Source: JAZGDL01 sp036477795 (lineage in GTDB: Bacteria; Planctomycetota; Phycisphaerae; UBA1845). Taken from it: a stretch of DNA of 56,143 nucleotides. Below are positions 24,967 through 34,480 of the stretch, in pieces (the stretch's first letter is position 1; each line of letters starts with the position of its first letter). The DNA lies in contig JAZGDL010000045.1 in NCBI GenBank assembly GCA_036477795.1, forward strand, positions 1 to 56,143, in the 5' to 3' direction. The notes beneath the pieces are model-generated. The model was not told where the DNA came from. It did not search any database and saw nothing but the letters and a program-made list of their open reading frames with translations. The position numbers were made by a program, and so were the translations under genes.

Positions 24967-25902
24967 ATGTGTTCTGCAAATATCGAATATCCTGATACTT
25001 CACCCTTTTTCATCGTAGGTGCCCCGCGTTCAGGTACGACGCTTGTCCGGTTAATACTGAATATGCATTCCAGACTCTGCGTCCCCCCCGAATCTCACTT
25101 CATCCCGGAGTTGGTGAAAGGGCTACGGCACGGGTGGACTACGAAGGATTTTTGGAATGCTATCACCGCGCATGCTAGATTCATCGAATGGGAACTCGAT
25201 CCTGAGCTGTTCCGCACAAAACTTTCCATGGCAAACGCAGATTGGCGTGAAGTATTCTCCCTCGTGTACGAGGAGTATGCACAGCATGTCCGGAAGGTAA
25301 GGTGGGGAGATAAGACACCCGGTTACGTCCGACATCTGAAACTGCTGAACCAGATCTTTCCCGATGCGAAAATCATCCACGTTATCCGCGACGGCCGCGA
25401 TGTAGCTTGTTCGCTCCAGAGCGTCCCGTGGTATGAAGGCACACTTGCTGATTGTGCGAACTACTGGCGTGTAAACGTAAAGCGAGGATGCCGGCATGGT
25501 AGACGGTTTGACAAGAAACGATACCTTGAGATTCGCTATGAGAACCTCGTGAACAATCCCGAAGGTACGATACGAGAAGTCTGTCACTTTATTGGGGAAG
25601 ACTTTGAGCCGGCGATGCTGCAGTATTACTTGGATGCCGAGGAGCAAATGCCGGAACATAGCATGGCCTACCACCAGAACTTAATGCAACCGATTAATCA
25701 GACGGCAGTTAGGCGCTGGGAGCGGGACATGTCCGCGGCAGATGTTGCAACGTTTGAGACATATGCCGGATCGCTCTTGCGCACGTTGGGATACGATGCA
25801 CAAACGGGCTTGTCTGCAGCGGCCCTTGTCAAACAATTGCAGTGGAAACTAAACTACCTCAGGAAACATGTGGTGCGTTGTTTTCGCGTGACACGCACGT
25901 AA
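24967..25902 (+). CDS. PAPS-dependent sulfotransferase
   Basis: A 311-aa cytosolic-type sulfotransferase. The 5'-phosphosulfate loop is FIVGAPRSGTTLVRLIL, the 3'-phosphate motif VIRDGRDVACSL, and the later segment LEIRYENLVNNPEGTIREV is typical of the Sulfotransfer_3 group. It starts 10 bp after the methyltransferase stop. It implies a sulfated sugar or lipid product and hence a PAPS-generating pathway elsewhere. Codon usage looks less GC-rich than that of neighbours, which could mean recent acquisition. Confidence 0.92.
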   Translation: MCSANIEYPDTSPFFIVGAPRSGTTLVRLILNMHSRLCVPPESHFIPELVKGLRHGWTTKDFWNAITAHARFIEWELDPELFRTKLSMANADWREVFSLVYEEYAQHVRKVRWGDKTPGYVRHLKLLNQIFPDAKIIHVIRDGRDVACSLQSVPWYEGTLADCANYWRVNVKRGCRHGRRFDKKRYLEIRYENLVNNPEGTIREVCHFIGEDFEPAMLQYYLDAEEQMPEHSMAYHQNLMQPINQTAVRRWERDMSAADVATFETYAGSLLRTLGYDAQTGLSAAALVKQLQWKLNYLRKHVVRCFRVTRT

Positions 25903-25913
25903 ACATAGCTAGC

Positions 25914-26022
25914 AGTACAGCGCAAGGTCGTCTTGAGTTCGTAGCGCAGGCATCTTGCCTGCATCGTAATCGCGGGTGGTGCAAGCTAGAAGCCTGCGCT
26001 ACAAGTGCCCTTGCGCTGTACT
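25914..26022. mobile_element. MITE-like double-hairpin element, family E
   Basis: About 110 bp. Terminal inverted repeats AGTACAGCGCAAGG (25914-25927) and its exact complement (26009-26022) enclose a second pair of inverted arms (25941-25962 and 25981-26002), the left one a hairpin with core GCAGGCATCTTGCCTGC. It has no coding capacity. It resembles the other double-hairpin families but has recognisable outer ends. Confidence 0.8.
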
Positions 26023-26025
26023 TCT

Positions 26026-26170
26026 AGTGTGGGTCTACGGCCGGGTCGAATGGGCGCCCGATAATTCCCGCGTGGTTTTGGAGGAGCACGCACCCGATGC
26101 GCGGAAGTTCTTACGGCTCTTGCGCACCTACCGCGAGCTGTGCGAAGCTGCAAGCTACACGATAGACTAG
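26026..26170 (+). pseudogene. Possible 3' remnant of a gene
   Basis: After the family E element the plus strand stays open for about 45 codons with protein-like sequence (VEWAPDNSRVVLEEHAPDAR, then KFLRLLRTYRELCEAASY) and ends at TAG 26168-26170. There is no start or ribosome-binding site except inside the repeat. It looks like the tail of a lost gene. Family not recognised. Confidence 0.35.
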
Positions 26171-26226
26171 GCCTTGTAATCGACGTGCTTATCTTGAATT
26201 GTTAAGCGTTCGGGCGTAACAGAAAA

Positions 26227-27171
26227 ATGATCTCCGTCGTGGTGTGCACGTACAACCGAGCACCAATGCTCCGCAAGATGCTCGACGGCTTCTTTGCGCA
26301 GACCTGCCTCGATCACGTCGAACACGAGATCATCGTCGTTGACAACAATTCGAGCGACGAAACCGCTCAAGTCGTTAAGGCTCTCAAGAACCGCCCGACG
26401 CTGCGCTACGTGTTTGAGGCGCGGCAGGGCCTGTGCGCAGCACGCAATCGCGGAATCGCGGAAACCGGCGGCGACGTGGTGGCCTTTCTGGACGACGACG
26501 TCATCGTAGACCCGCAGTGGCTCGAGCACCTGGAACGAAGCTTCGCCGAAACAAGTGCCGCCGTCGTCGGCGGTGGTAGCTACTTGATATTCGAAGGAAA
26601 GCGCCCCGACTGGCTTGGCCCGGGCCTTCACAACATGCTCGCCGAGGTCAATCTTGGCACGATCCGAAGAGTCGTTCCCGGTGGGAAAGGCCTTTTCGGC
26701 CTCAATCTTGCCTTTCGCCGCTCCGCCTTGCAACGAGCCGGGGGCTTCGACGAGAATTTGGATCGTCGCGGCAAGGGACTCCTTGGCGGCGGGGACACCG
26801 CGGCGCTGCGGAGCATAGCGCGCGCGGGCCTGACGATCGTATACGATCCCGACGCCGTGGTGGGGCACATGATCCCGCCGGATCGCATGCAGTGGGAGCA
26901 CATAAAGAAGCAGGCCCACGCCATGGGAATCTCTCTGGCCGCAGCGGCTGAACCCGGTTCGTTTATAGTGCGCCTGGCGAGACTTCTGCGCAGTACGCTC
27001 GCGGTGATCGTCATAGCGCTAGCCTTCGCTGTCTGGCGGGTGTTCCGCGGAGACGCACACGAATCGCGAGCGGCGATGCGCAAGGCGATTACCATGAGCG
27101 CGTGCCTGGTCGGCCATTGGCGCGCGCTTCTCAGGCCCCGGAAGGCACAGTTGACACACCCCCGCATATGA
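26227..27171 (+). CDS. Family 2 glycosyltransferase
   Basis: A 314-aa GT-A enzyme. N-terminal motif ISVVVCTYNRAPML, nucleotide-binding EIIVVDNNSSDETA, DxD-type VAFLDDDVIVDPQW, and acceptor-side GGFDENLDRRGKGLLGGGD. A C-terminal hydrophobic segment (STLAVIVIALAFAVWRVF) suggests membrane association. It is a rhamnosyl/glycosyl-type transferase of the surface-glycan cluster; the exact sugar is not predictable. Confidence 0.91.
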   Translation: MISVVVCTYNRAPMLRKMLDGFFAQTCLDHVEHEIIVVDNNSSDETAQVVKALKNRPTLRYVFEARQGLCAARNRGIAETGGDVVAFLDDDVIVDPQWLEHLERSFAETSAAVVGGGSYLIFEGKRPDWLGPGLHNMLAEVNLGTIRRVVPGGKGLFGLNLAFRRSALQRAGGFDENLDRRGKGLLGGGDTAALRSIARAGLTIVYDPDAVVGHMIPPDRMQWEHIKKQAHAMGISLAAAAEPGSFIVRLARLLRSTLAVIVIALAFAVWRVFRGDAHESRAAMRKAITMSACLVGHWRALLRPRKAQLTHPRI

Positions 27172-27292
27172 AGAAGGCACTTTCGGCACTATCATCAAAA
27201 AGCGCCTTCAATGTATTGTCCCCAGCAGGATGGTGGAGGAGCTTCGAAAGGCCGGGAACTGTAGATATGCCAGGTCAACAGACGTGTAGCCC

Positions 27293-28840
27293 ATGACTCC
27301 AGCGGACCAGGCCAATCGAACGCAACAGAATCGAACTGTGTGGAACTCAAGAGCTTCCCATGGGCAGCCGGCGGCCCAGGGCGTAATTCTTCTCTCTCTA
27401 GCCAGCGCGGCGGCGGTTCTTCTCGGTTACGGCGTCCACGTCGTGGCGGCGCGCTGGCTAACGCCTGTTTCATACGGGCGCTTTGTGATCGTAGTTTCGG
27501 TTATCGCTTTGATAAAGAACCTGCAGGGTAGCCTGCTCCTCCCGGGGCTCTTCAAGTCTGTCTCCGAAGATCATCGACGGCTTGGGGCGGCGCTGGGGGT
27601 GGCGGTCAGATGGTACTCGGCGGCATCCATAGGGCTGCTTGTGCTCGTTCTTATCGCCGCCCCCGTCCTTGGTCTGGCCTTTGGAGACGCGGCGTTGATG
27701 GGCCTGTTTATGCTCGCGGCAATCGAGCTCCCATTTTCCGCGATGATGAATCTGGGAGACCGGCTGCTGAAGGGACTTCGTCGCTACGGGGTTGTGGCGA
27801 CGATGATGGCGACATACAGCGTCACACGGACCTGCGGAGCCTGCGTGCTGATTCTCCTGGGCGTTGGTGTTGCAGGGGGAGTAGTGGGACTGGCGCTGGG
27901 TTCAATCGTCGCCGGGGCCCTGGCGTTTTTCCTGCTGGTGCGTGAACGGAAACTAATGCCCAGCGAGCCGTATCCACCCATGCTTCGCAGGGCGTTATCA
28001 TGGACTGCCATGGCCATACCGACGGTCTCGGCGCGGGCGGCACTCATGGCCATGGACCTTTGGATGGTAAAGGCCATGATGGATGATCCCGTAGCCGCGG
28101 GGCTCTACGGAGTGGCTTATACGGTCTCGCGGCTGCCGCACTTCATCACCCAGGGGCTGGTTGGGGCGGTCTTCCCCAGGGTGTCAGGGGCGCTGGCGGA
28201 GGGCAGTAACGCGTTGGCCCGGTCTGTTTCCGCAGAGGCCATGCGCCTTCTGATCATTGTCTTTGTGCCGATCTGTGTGCTGGTTGCCGGGTCAGCCTCG
28301 GAGATTGCGGCCTTCCTGTTTTCTGCGAAGTACGCGGGCGCCGGAGCGCCCCTGAGCCTCCTGATCATATCCATGTCTTGTAGTGCTTATCTCAGCCTGA
28401 TGCTTGCTCTGATTGCCGCCGCGGATCATCCTGGGGTGCGGATGGCCGTGGTTGTTGCATTGCTGCCTGTAGGTGCCGGGCTTAATCTGTTGCTCATTCC
28501 CCGCCTGGGTTTGGAAGGAGCGGCCACGGCATCCCTGATCACGCTTGGGTTGGGGGCGGTTATCGCGGGGTTATTGGCGTATTCTTACGTTCGTGCAGTG
28601 CCGCCGCTGTGGAGCTGCCTGCGGTGCGTCACGGCTGGGGGTGTTGTCTACGCGATGGGTCGGGCCTGGGCCCCGACAGGCTGGTCGGTCATCGGAAAAC
28701 TGGCTGCCCTCGGGACGTTATACCTGGTTGTGCTGTTCCTGCTTCGTGAGTTTCAAAAAGAAGATCTGTCGGTAATAAGGAGGGCCATCCTTCGCTCTTC
28801 AGCGAGTCCCGGTTCTGCTCCGTCCAGGGCTGACGGATAG
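27293..28840 (+). CDS. Polysaccharide flippase (MATE/Wzx-like)
   Basis: A 515-aa integral membrane protein with about 12-14 hydrophobic helices and few charged loops, matching the lipopolysaccharide/teichoic-acid exporter type of the MOP superfamily. The N-terminal helix begins GVILLSLASAAAVLLGYGVHVVAARWL. Later segments such as GLYGVAYTVSRLPHFITQGL are characteristic. It would flip lipid-linked glycan made by the upstream transferases across the membrane. The cluster thus has transferases, modifying enzymes and export in one direction. Confidence 0.9.
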   Translation: MTPADQANRTQQNRTVWNSRASHGQPAAQGVILLSLASAAAVLLGYGVHVVAARWLTPVSYGRFVIVVSVIALIKNLQGSLLLPGLFKSVSEDHRRLGAALGVAVRWYSAASIGLLVLVLIAAPVLGLAFGDAALMGLFMLAAIELPFSAMMNLGDRLLKGLRRYGVVATMMATYSVTRTCGACVLILLGVGVAGGVVGLALGSIVAGALAFFLLVRERKLMPSEPYPPMLRRALSWTAMAIPTVSARAALMAMDLWMVKAMMDDPVAAGLYGVAYTVSRLPHFITQGLVGAVFPRVSGALAEGSNALARSVSAEAMRLLIIVFVPICVLVAGSASEIAAFLFSAKYAGAGAPLSLLIISMSCSAYLSLMLALIAAADHPGVRMAVVVALLPVGAGLNLLLIPRLGLEGAATASLITLGLGAVIAGLLAYSYVRAVPPLWSCLRCVTAGGVVYAMGRAWAPTGWSVIGKLAALGTLYLVVLFLLREFQKEDLSVIRRAILRSSASPGSAPSRADG

Positions 28841-28926
28841 TGAGCAGTAGTAACCTCCTTGGCTTTGCAAAGGCGTTGGATTTCAACTCAAATGTCCTGA
28901 CGATGATAGCAGCGAGGACCTGAAAG

Positions 28927-30816
28927 TTGGCGAAAAGACGGAAGAAGAGAACCCGCCCTCAAAACGCCCGGCAGCCGCAGCCGACCGAGCAGCCGGTGCA
29001 GGCGGTTCCGCGCGGGCCGCGCTGGCACATGCTGCTTCCGATTCTCGTGGTTCTGGCAGGCGTCGCGGTGTACTGGAACGGCTTGGACACCGAGTTTCTC
29101 CTCGACGATGACCAGAACATCGTTCGCAGCGAGCGCATTCGCGACCTCTCTGCCATCAGGAAGATCCTGGCCGTCAACCGGCCGTTGGTAGAGCTTTCCC
29201 TGGCTCTCAACTATTACCGCGCCAAGCTGCATGTAACGGGCTACCACGTCTTCAATCTCACCATCCATCTGCTGGCCGGCTTAACACTCTTCGGCATCGT
29301 CCGCCGCACGCTGCTGCTGCCCTCGCTTCGGGAGCGTTACGGGAAAGGTGCGGCCTGGCTGGCGTTGGCGGTGTCGCTGATCTGGGTCGTTCACCCGCTG
29401 CAGACGGAGAGCGTGACCTACACCATCCAGCGTGCCGAGTCGATGATGGGGCTGTTCTACCTGCTGACCCTGTACTGCCTGATTCTCAGCGTGCAGTCGT
29501 CGCACCGGCGCTGGTGGTTCGCGGCTGCCGCCCTGTCCGCCGGACTGGGGATGGGCAGCAAAGCTATAATCATCACCGCCCCCGCCGTCGTACTGTTATA
29601 TGACCGTATCTTTGTCGCCGGATCGTTCGTGGAGGTGGTTCGCCGCCGCTGGTTGTTCCACGCCGGGGTGCTGGGAGCCATCCTGTCGGTAGGTCTGGCC
29701 ACCGGGGTGCTGCGCTATGTCATGCGAGCGGTCAACTCGCCCCAGGCGACAGCCAGGTTCTCCTTCAGGGCACAAGAGCCGGCGGATTATATTGTGACAC
29801 AACCGAGCGTGGTCCTGCACTATCTGAAGCTGTCGTTCTGGCCCGACGAACTCTGTCTGGACTACAGGTGGCGACCGGCCACGGAGGCCAAGGACGTTAT
29901 TCCACCGGCCATCGCGATCTTCGCGCTTCTGGCGGCCACCGGTTACGCACTGGCCCGCAAGCCGGCCCTGGGGTTCATCGGAGCGTGGTTCTTCATCATC
30001 CTGGCGCCCACGTCGTGCGTGTGGACGCTGGAGTTGGCCTTCGAGCACCGCATGTACCTCTCGCTGGCGGCAGTGGTCGTCCTCGCCGTTTTCGCGGGAC
30101 ATGCCTCGATCCGGGCGCTTTCCGCCAAGCTGTCCCTGCCGGAGTGGATGGGATGGGCGCTAGCCGCCGGTCTTGTGGTCGCCGTCACGGCGGCCCTGGG
30201 CTACCGCACGACCGTGCGCAACCGCGACTATGAAAGCCGCTTCACAATGAACCAGGCGGTGGTAGCGGTTCGTCCGGACAACGACCGGGCCCACTACAAC
30301 CTCGCCAACGCATGGAAGAAGAAGGGCGAAATAGAGAAGGCCATCGCCGCGTACAAAGAGGCCATTCGGATCAATCCGCGACACGCCAACGCAATGTGCA
30401 ACCTGGCCAACCGCTACGTGGATCAGGGCCGCACGGAGGAGGCCATCGCTGAATTCCATAGAGTATTACGGCTCAATCCCCGTCACGCCAGAGGGCTCTA
30501 CAACCTGGGCAACGCGCTTTTCAACCACAGCATCGATACACAGGCACAGGGTATGGAAGAGAAGGCCAAGGACCTGCTCAAAGAGGCAACCGGCATGTTT
30601 CGCAGGTCGCGTCAGGTCAGGCCACGCCACACGCCCACGCTGCACGCCTTGGCGCTCGCACTCTACGGACAAAACCAATACGACGAGGCTGAGGAAGTTC
30701 TACTCGCCTTGCTCAAAATCAAACCGGACGACGAGTGGGCGCAGCGTACGCTCGATCAACTCCGCACGGCGCGGAACCGTAGTGGCATGAGCAGCGGCAC
30801 GGCGGGCGACCCGTGA
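28927..30816 (+). CDS. TMTC/PMT-like membrane protein with C-terminal TPR repeats
   Basis: A 629-aa protein: basic cytoplasmic N-terminus (MAKRRKKRTRPQ), about ten membrane helices between residues 35 and 420, then at least three TPR units (residues 443-615), for example AHYNLANAWKKKGEIEKAIA and RINPRHANAMCNLANRYVD. The periplasmic loop LDTEFLLDDDQNIVRSERI with an acidic cluster is typical of the TMTC/O-mannosyltransferase-like group. It may transfer lipid-linked sugars to proteins or assemble glycan. The start is a TTG with GAGGA upstream. Last gene of the cluster, followed by a double-hairpin element. Confidence 0.85.
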   Translation: MAKRRKKRTRPQNARQPQPTEQPVQAVPRGPRWHMLLPILVVLAGVAVYWNGLDTEFLLDDDQNIVRSERIRDLSAIRKILAVNRPLVELSLALNYYRAKLHVTGYHVFNLTIHLLAGLTLFGIVRRTLLLPSLRERYGKGAAWLALAVSLIWVVHPLQTESVTYTIQRAESMMGLFYLLTLYCLILSVQSSHRRWWFAAAALSAGLGMGSKAIIITAPAVVLLYDRIFVAGSFVEVVRRRWLFHAGVLGAILSVGLATGVLRYVMRAVNSPQATARFSFRAQEPADYIVTQPSVVLHYLKLSFWPDELCLDYRWRPATEAKDVIPPAIAIFALLAATGYALARKPALGFIGAWFFIILAPTSCVWTLELAFEHRMYLSLAAVVVLAVFAGHASIRALSAKLSLPEWMGWALAAGLVVAVTAALGYRTTVRNRDYESRFTMNQAVVAVRPDNDRAHYNLANAWKKKGEIEKAIAAYKEAIRINPRHANAMCNLANRYVDQGRTEEAIAEFHRVLRLNPRHARGLYNLGNALFNHSIDTQAQGMEEKAKDLLKEATGMFRRSRQVRPRHTPTLHALALALYGQNQYDEAEEVLLALLKIKPDDEWAQRTLDQLRTARNRSGMSSGTAGDP

Positions 30817-30820
30817 AGGG

Positions 30821-30933
30821 CCTGTCGATTTATGCTGTAGCGCCACCCCGTGTGGGTGGCGTACCCCCGTCCTGCGCCACCCACAAGGGGTGGCGCTACA
30901 TTGGGGAGCCCCGCGGGAGACTAAACCGACAGA
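30821..30933. repeat. Double-hairpin repeat, family C, copy 2
   Basis: Arms at 30836-30861 and 30875-30900 carry the same stem as copy 1 at 20242-20453. The outer ends CTGTCGATTTA (30822-30832) and TAAACCGACAG (30922-30932) form terminal inverted repeats, so the full element is about 112 bp. It lacks the tandem expansion of copy 1 and sits in the opposite orientation. Confidence 0.85.
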
Positions 30934-30996
30934 CCCTGAACCGCTTCCCTGTATGCTGCAGCGTTTGAGCGCCAGGCACGTTGGGGAGAAACACTT

Positions 30997-32226
30997 TCAG
31001 GCAAGCTTCTCTTGGGCGCGGGCCAGCAGCGATGCAAAATCGAGCTTGCTGACGCACGCCGCCGAAGCTGCCGCAAGATCAGCCCCGTGCCAGCGGCGCT
31101 GTTCGGCGGCCAGTGACGCGTAGAGTTTCCGGGCCTTGTCCCGCTCTCCGTCACCTTCGTAATAGGAAAGGTAACGGACGATGTCGTCCAACGCCGCGTG
31201 AGTGCCGCCGGCCTTTTGGCAGCGGCCGTCGCAGCCGTTGCAGTACGCCACCGCATACCTTTCGTACAACCTCTTCACCGCGCCGATCTTCTTGTCGTCC
31301 ATAGGTTTGAAGTTCCGGGCGGCGGTGCTGTTCTCCTCGACCATTTTGAGGTTGGACATGGCTGAGCAGATACTGGAGATGCGTTCATCGCTCCAGACGG
31401 CGTGCAGTACGGCCTGATGAGGCGTCAGGCCCATTTCCTTGAACTCCGGCATGAATTTGGGGGCCTGGGCCACCGCCCGCATTTCCTTCATGCAGATCAG
31501 GCCGACGCCGGCCTTGTGGCAGGCGTCCAGGGCCTTGTTGAACTCCGCGTTAGCGCCCACCAGTTGTGGGTCGTATGCCACCATGATGGCATCAACCCAA
31601 CCGCCGGCTGCCGCGTTGTTCAGCAACTCGATGCGCAACGGCAACTTGGTGTGCGTGCTGAAGCCCACGAAGTGCACCTTGTGCGATTTCTTCATCTTGT
31701 CAACCGCGGCTGACCACTCCTTCATCTTCGGGATATCACGAGCACCGTCGTCTCCGCCGCCCCAGTAGCCGGCGCCCAGACCGTGAATGAAGAACAAGTC
31801 GATGTAATCGGTCTGCAATACCTCCAGCCGGGTGTCGACCATTGTCACCCACTCGTCTGGTGTCTTGGGGTGGTCCTTGGTGACCACGAAGAACTCCTTG
31901 CGGCGACCGGTCTTGGCCATCCATTCACCCACAACCTTCTCCGAGGCGCCGTTGGTGTAGCAATCGGCGGTATCGAAGTAGCGGATGCCGGCGTCATAGG
32001 CTGCGTTCAACAGGCGTTCAGAGATTTTCTCCGCCGTCCCCAGGTTGAGCATCGAGACCTTCTCGCCGGTGCGGCCCAACACCCGCCGAGGCAGCGGGTC
32101 CTTCTGTCTAGGCGGGACTTCCGCAGCCCAGGCCTCCAGCGGCAAGCCGGCGGCAGCCGCTGTGGTCACACCCGCCTTTAGAAACGATCGTCTGGAAACT
32201 TCACCCTCATCATTCAAACCTGGCAC
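30997..32226 (-). CDS. Tat-exported aldo/keto reductase with C-terminal Cys cluster
   Basis: A 409-aa protein starting at GTG 32226, six bases after a perfect AGGAGG. The Tat signal is SRRSFLKAGVTTAAAAGLPL. The aldo/keto reductase tetrad is visible: Asp and Tyr in FDTADCY, Lys in VTKDH, His in LFFIHG. A C-terminal CNGCDGRC cluster (C-x2-C-x3-C), seen in a ferredoxin-linked subgroup of this family, may hold an Fe-S cluster. Export by Tat means folding with cofactor in the cytoplasm. It lies downstream of the NapH/NapG-like ferredoxin gene, with which it may exchange electrons. Confidence 0.9.
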   Translation of the reverse strand: MPGLNDEGEVSRRSFLKAGVTTAAAAGLPLEAWAAEVPPRQKDPLPRRVLGRTGEKVSMLNLGTAEKISERLLNAAYDAGIRYFDTADCYTNGASEKVVGEWMAKTGRRKEFFVVTKDHPKTPDEWVTMVDTRLEVLQTDYIDLFFIHGLGAGYWGGGDDGARDIPKMKEWSAAVDKMKKSHKVHFVGFSTHTKLPLRIELLNNAAAGGWVDAIMVAYDPQLVGANAEFNKALDACHKAGVGLICMKEMRAVAQAPKFMPEFKEMGLTPHQAVLHAVWSDERISSICSAMSNLKMVEENSTAARNFKPMDDKKIGAVKRLYERYAVAYCNGCDGRCQKAGGTHAALDDIVRYLSYYEGDGERDKARKLYASLAAEQRRWHGADLAAASAACVSKLDFASLLARAQEKLA

Positions 32227-32275
32227 GTTCGTCCTCCTAACCTCGCCCAACTGCTACACCATGTGCTAACAGAAA

Positions 32276-32349
32276 GTAGGGTCCGCCGTGCGGACCACCC
32301 CGTGGCCGCCCGCCAATCTCGCATTTGTGGTCCGCAAGGCGGACCCTAC
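32276..32349. repeat. Double-hairpin repeat, family B, copy 2
   Basis: Arms 32276-32298 and 32327-32349 are inverted copies (core GGTCCGCCGTGCGGACC). The 28-bp spacer is recognisably the reverse complement of that in the 20459 copy, so the element moves or duplicates as a unit with its spacer. It lies between the ferredoxin gene and the reductase. Confidence 0.9.
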
Positions 32350-32387
32350 GCGTCTCCGCCTGCGAAAAGCGGGCCTCAATCTCCTGG

Positions 32388-34325
32388 TTACGACAGAAAC
32401 CGCCTGAGGTCAATCTTATGCTCCTCGCTTGTGCCGCCGTCACCTGTCCGGCACGCCGACTTCATCAGGCGAAGTGAGCGGTTGCGATCGCGCTGTTTGT
32501 AGTTTTCAGAGCGGGTTTCGCCCTCCGCCGTCACGTAAACGGCCCGGCGGTCGCCCACCACCGGACACTCGCGCTCGCAAATACCACAGCCAATGCAAAG
32601 ATCAGTGTCCACCTTTGGAACCTGGAGCTCGATTTGCAGCACGACCGCTTCTCCCGCCTCCGGCTGGCGGGAGAAACGCCCGTCGATCATCAGCGTGTCC
32701 GCGTCATTAGCAATGATCCGGTGTGTCTCCGTTGTCCCGTCCTGGTGCTGCACGGTGATGTGAAAAGTTGTCGTTTCGTCCCCTTGGTACTCATTAGTAC
32801 GAAACAGGACCGCTTCACCAAGCCCACGGGTTGCAACCCGTGGGCTCGTCACCGTCACCGTGTTGTCCGCGGAAGACAGTGCCATCATTGCGCCGTCGCG
32901 GACCGTGCGCATCCCGCGCTCAGCGTAAATCGCCTTCGGGCTGGTCGGGCACACCTCCTCGCACACCACACAGGGGATGTTCTTGCTGTAGGGCAGGCAT
33001 CGGCCGGTGTCGAAGTGGGCGGTGCCCAGCTTGATCGGTCCCTGCTCGGCGAATTCGCCCAGGCCGAGCTTCTCTTCCAGCGGAACCCGTTGAATGGCCC
33101 CGGTCGGACAGACCTGCCCGCACGCGGTGCAATTCAACTGGCAGTGGCCCATGCGGAAATTGAGAATCGGCGTCCAGAGTCCCTCCAACCCGGCCTCGAA
33201 CCACGCCGGCTGAAGAACGTTCGTCGGGCAGACCCGGATGCACTGGTCGCACTTGATACATCGTTCCAGGAACTCCAGTTCTTCGACCGACCCTGGTGGA
33301 CGGATGACCTTGGCGGAGAAGTCGCGGGTGGTCCGGCCGGAGGCCCGCATAAACGGGAAGAATAGCACGCCGACGACGGTAGCGAAGATGGCTTTGCGTC
33401 GTGATACATCGGTGTGGGGCACTTCGTGCTCTTTCGGAGGAAACATCGCGAAGCTCAACGCATCTTCCGGACAATCCTCTATGCAGTTGAAGCACACGAA
33501 GCACTCGCTCATGCGAAGCTGGGTGTGCGGGTCGGAGGCCCCCTCGCAACTCAGCAGGCACAGATCGCAGTCCGTGCATTTGACCGGGTCGCGTTCGATC
33601 CGCCACCAGGCGAAACGGCTCAGCACGCCCAGCAATGCCCCCAACGGGCAAAGCACCCGGCAGAAGAATCGCGGGATAACCAGGTTCATCGCCAACAGGG
33701 CGAACATCAGAAACCCGATCAGCCAGGCGCCTTGATGAAGCTTGTAATCACCAAACAGGTTCTGAGTGGGCATGTTGCCCGCCGGGAGAAGAGCCCCGGT
33801 GAACGAGCGGTAGATCAGGCAGATGGGATCGAGCAATCCGATCTGCAGGCTGCCGAAGACCGCCGCCACCAACATGGCCGCCAGGATGTAATACTTGACG
33901 TGCTGGATCCGCTGATAGCGGTTGGCTTCGATGGTGTCTTTGGGCCTGAACTGACGGAACAGCCAGCCCACGAACTGATGCAGCGTCCCGTACGGACAAA
34001 CCCAGTTGCAGAAGAAACGCCCCAGAAACAGCGTGGGGATCAGCACCACCAGCGACCACAGCAGCCCCTTGTAAACGGTGTGCGTGGTGATGGCGGTAGC
34101 GATGGAAACCAGCGGGTTGATCTCCAGCATCTTACTGACGCACGATCGCAGCCCGGGGAACCGATCGATGTTCACGAACGTAGTCAGGACGACGAAGGCC
34201 AGGAACAAGGCGAACACACCCGCCTGAACCACGATCCGAATGGTCGTGATCCTCAGCCAGTTTCGCCACGAATCGCGAAACCTGGTGATCCGCACTTTAC
34301 CTTTCCTGGGATGCGGCGTTTTCAT
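32388..34325 (-). CDS. NapH-NapG-like membrane polyferredoxin (4Fe-4S) fusion
   Basis: A 645-aa electron-transfer protein. The N-terminal half is NapH/NosR-like: about five membrane helices with CNWVCPYG and CRVLCPLG followed by CTDCDLC and CFVCFNCIEDCP. The C-terminal half is NapG/MauM-like, with CIKCDQCIRVCP, CTACGQVCP, CVVCEEVCP and a final CIGCGICERECP. It therefore carries at least six cluster-binding sites and would pass electrons from the quinone pool to the periplasm. A perfect palindrome (32821-32846) lies in frame at about residues 494-502. It is followed by the Tat reductase and preceded by DUF362 and DUF6599-like genes, suggesting one redox operon. Confidence 0.9.
   Translation of the reverse strand: MKTPHPRKGKVRITRFRDSWRNWLRITTIRIVVQAGVFALFLAFVVLTTFVNIDRFPGLRSCVSKMLEINPLVSIATAITTHTVYKGLLWSLVVLIPTLFLGRFFCNWVCPYGTLHQFVGWLFRQFRPKDTIEANRYQRIQHVKYYILAAMLVAAVFGSLQIGLLDPICLIYRSFTGALLPAGNMPTQNLFGDYKLHQGAWLIGFLMFALLAMNLVIPRFFCRVLCPLGALLGVLSRFAWWRIERDPVKCTDCDLCLLSCEGASDPHTQLRMSECFVCFNCIEDCPEDALSFAMFPPKEHEVPHTDVSRRKAIFATVVGVLFFPFMRASGRTTRDFSAKVIRPPGSVEELEFLERCIKCDQCIRVCPTNVLQPAWFEAGLEGLWTPILNFRMGHCQLNCTACGQVCPTGAIQRVPLEEKLGLGEFAEQGPIKLGTAHFDTGRCLPYSKNIPCVVCEEVCPTSPKAIYAERGMRTVRDGAMMALSSADNTVTVTSPRVATRGLGEAVLFRTNEYQGDETTTFHITVQHQDGTTETHRIIANDADTLMIDGRFSRQPEAGEAVVLQIELQVPKVDTDLCIGCGICERECPVVGDRRAVYVTAEGETRSENYKQRDRNRSLRLMKSACRTGDGGTSEEHKIDLRRFLS
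32821..32846. repeat. Family D palindrome inside the polyferredoxin gene
   Basis: A perfect 26-bp palindrome (core CACGGGTTGCAACCCGTG) read in frame as SPRVATRGL. Very close to the intergenic family D palindromes at 35681 and 39905. Confidence 0.9.
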
Positions 34326-34480
34326 GTCGCTACAAGCTCGTGGTCACGTTCTTGCTCTCCAGACGGTGTTCCAAGCGTGGGTTCCTGAACCTCGAAAGGA
34401 GCCATCGAAGTGACTTCGTCGTTTGGCAGACGCTTCCAACCCGTACAACGTTTCGCACCGACTACAACCATCCGCACACC

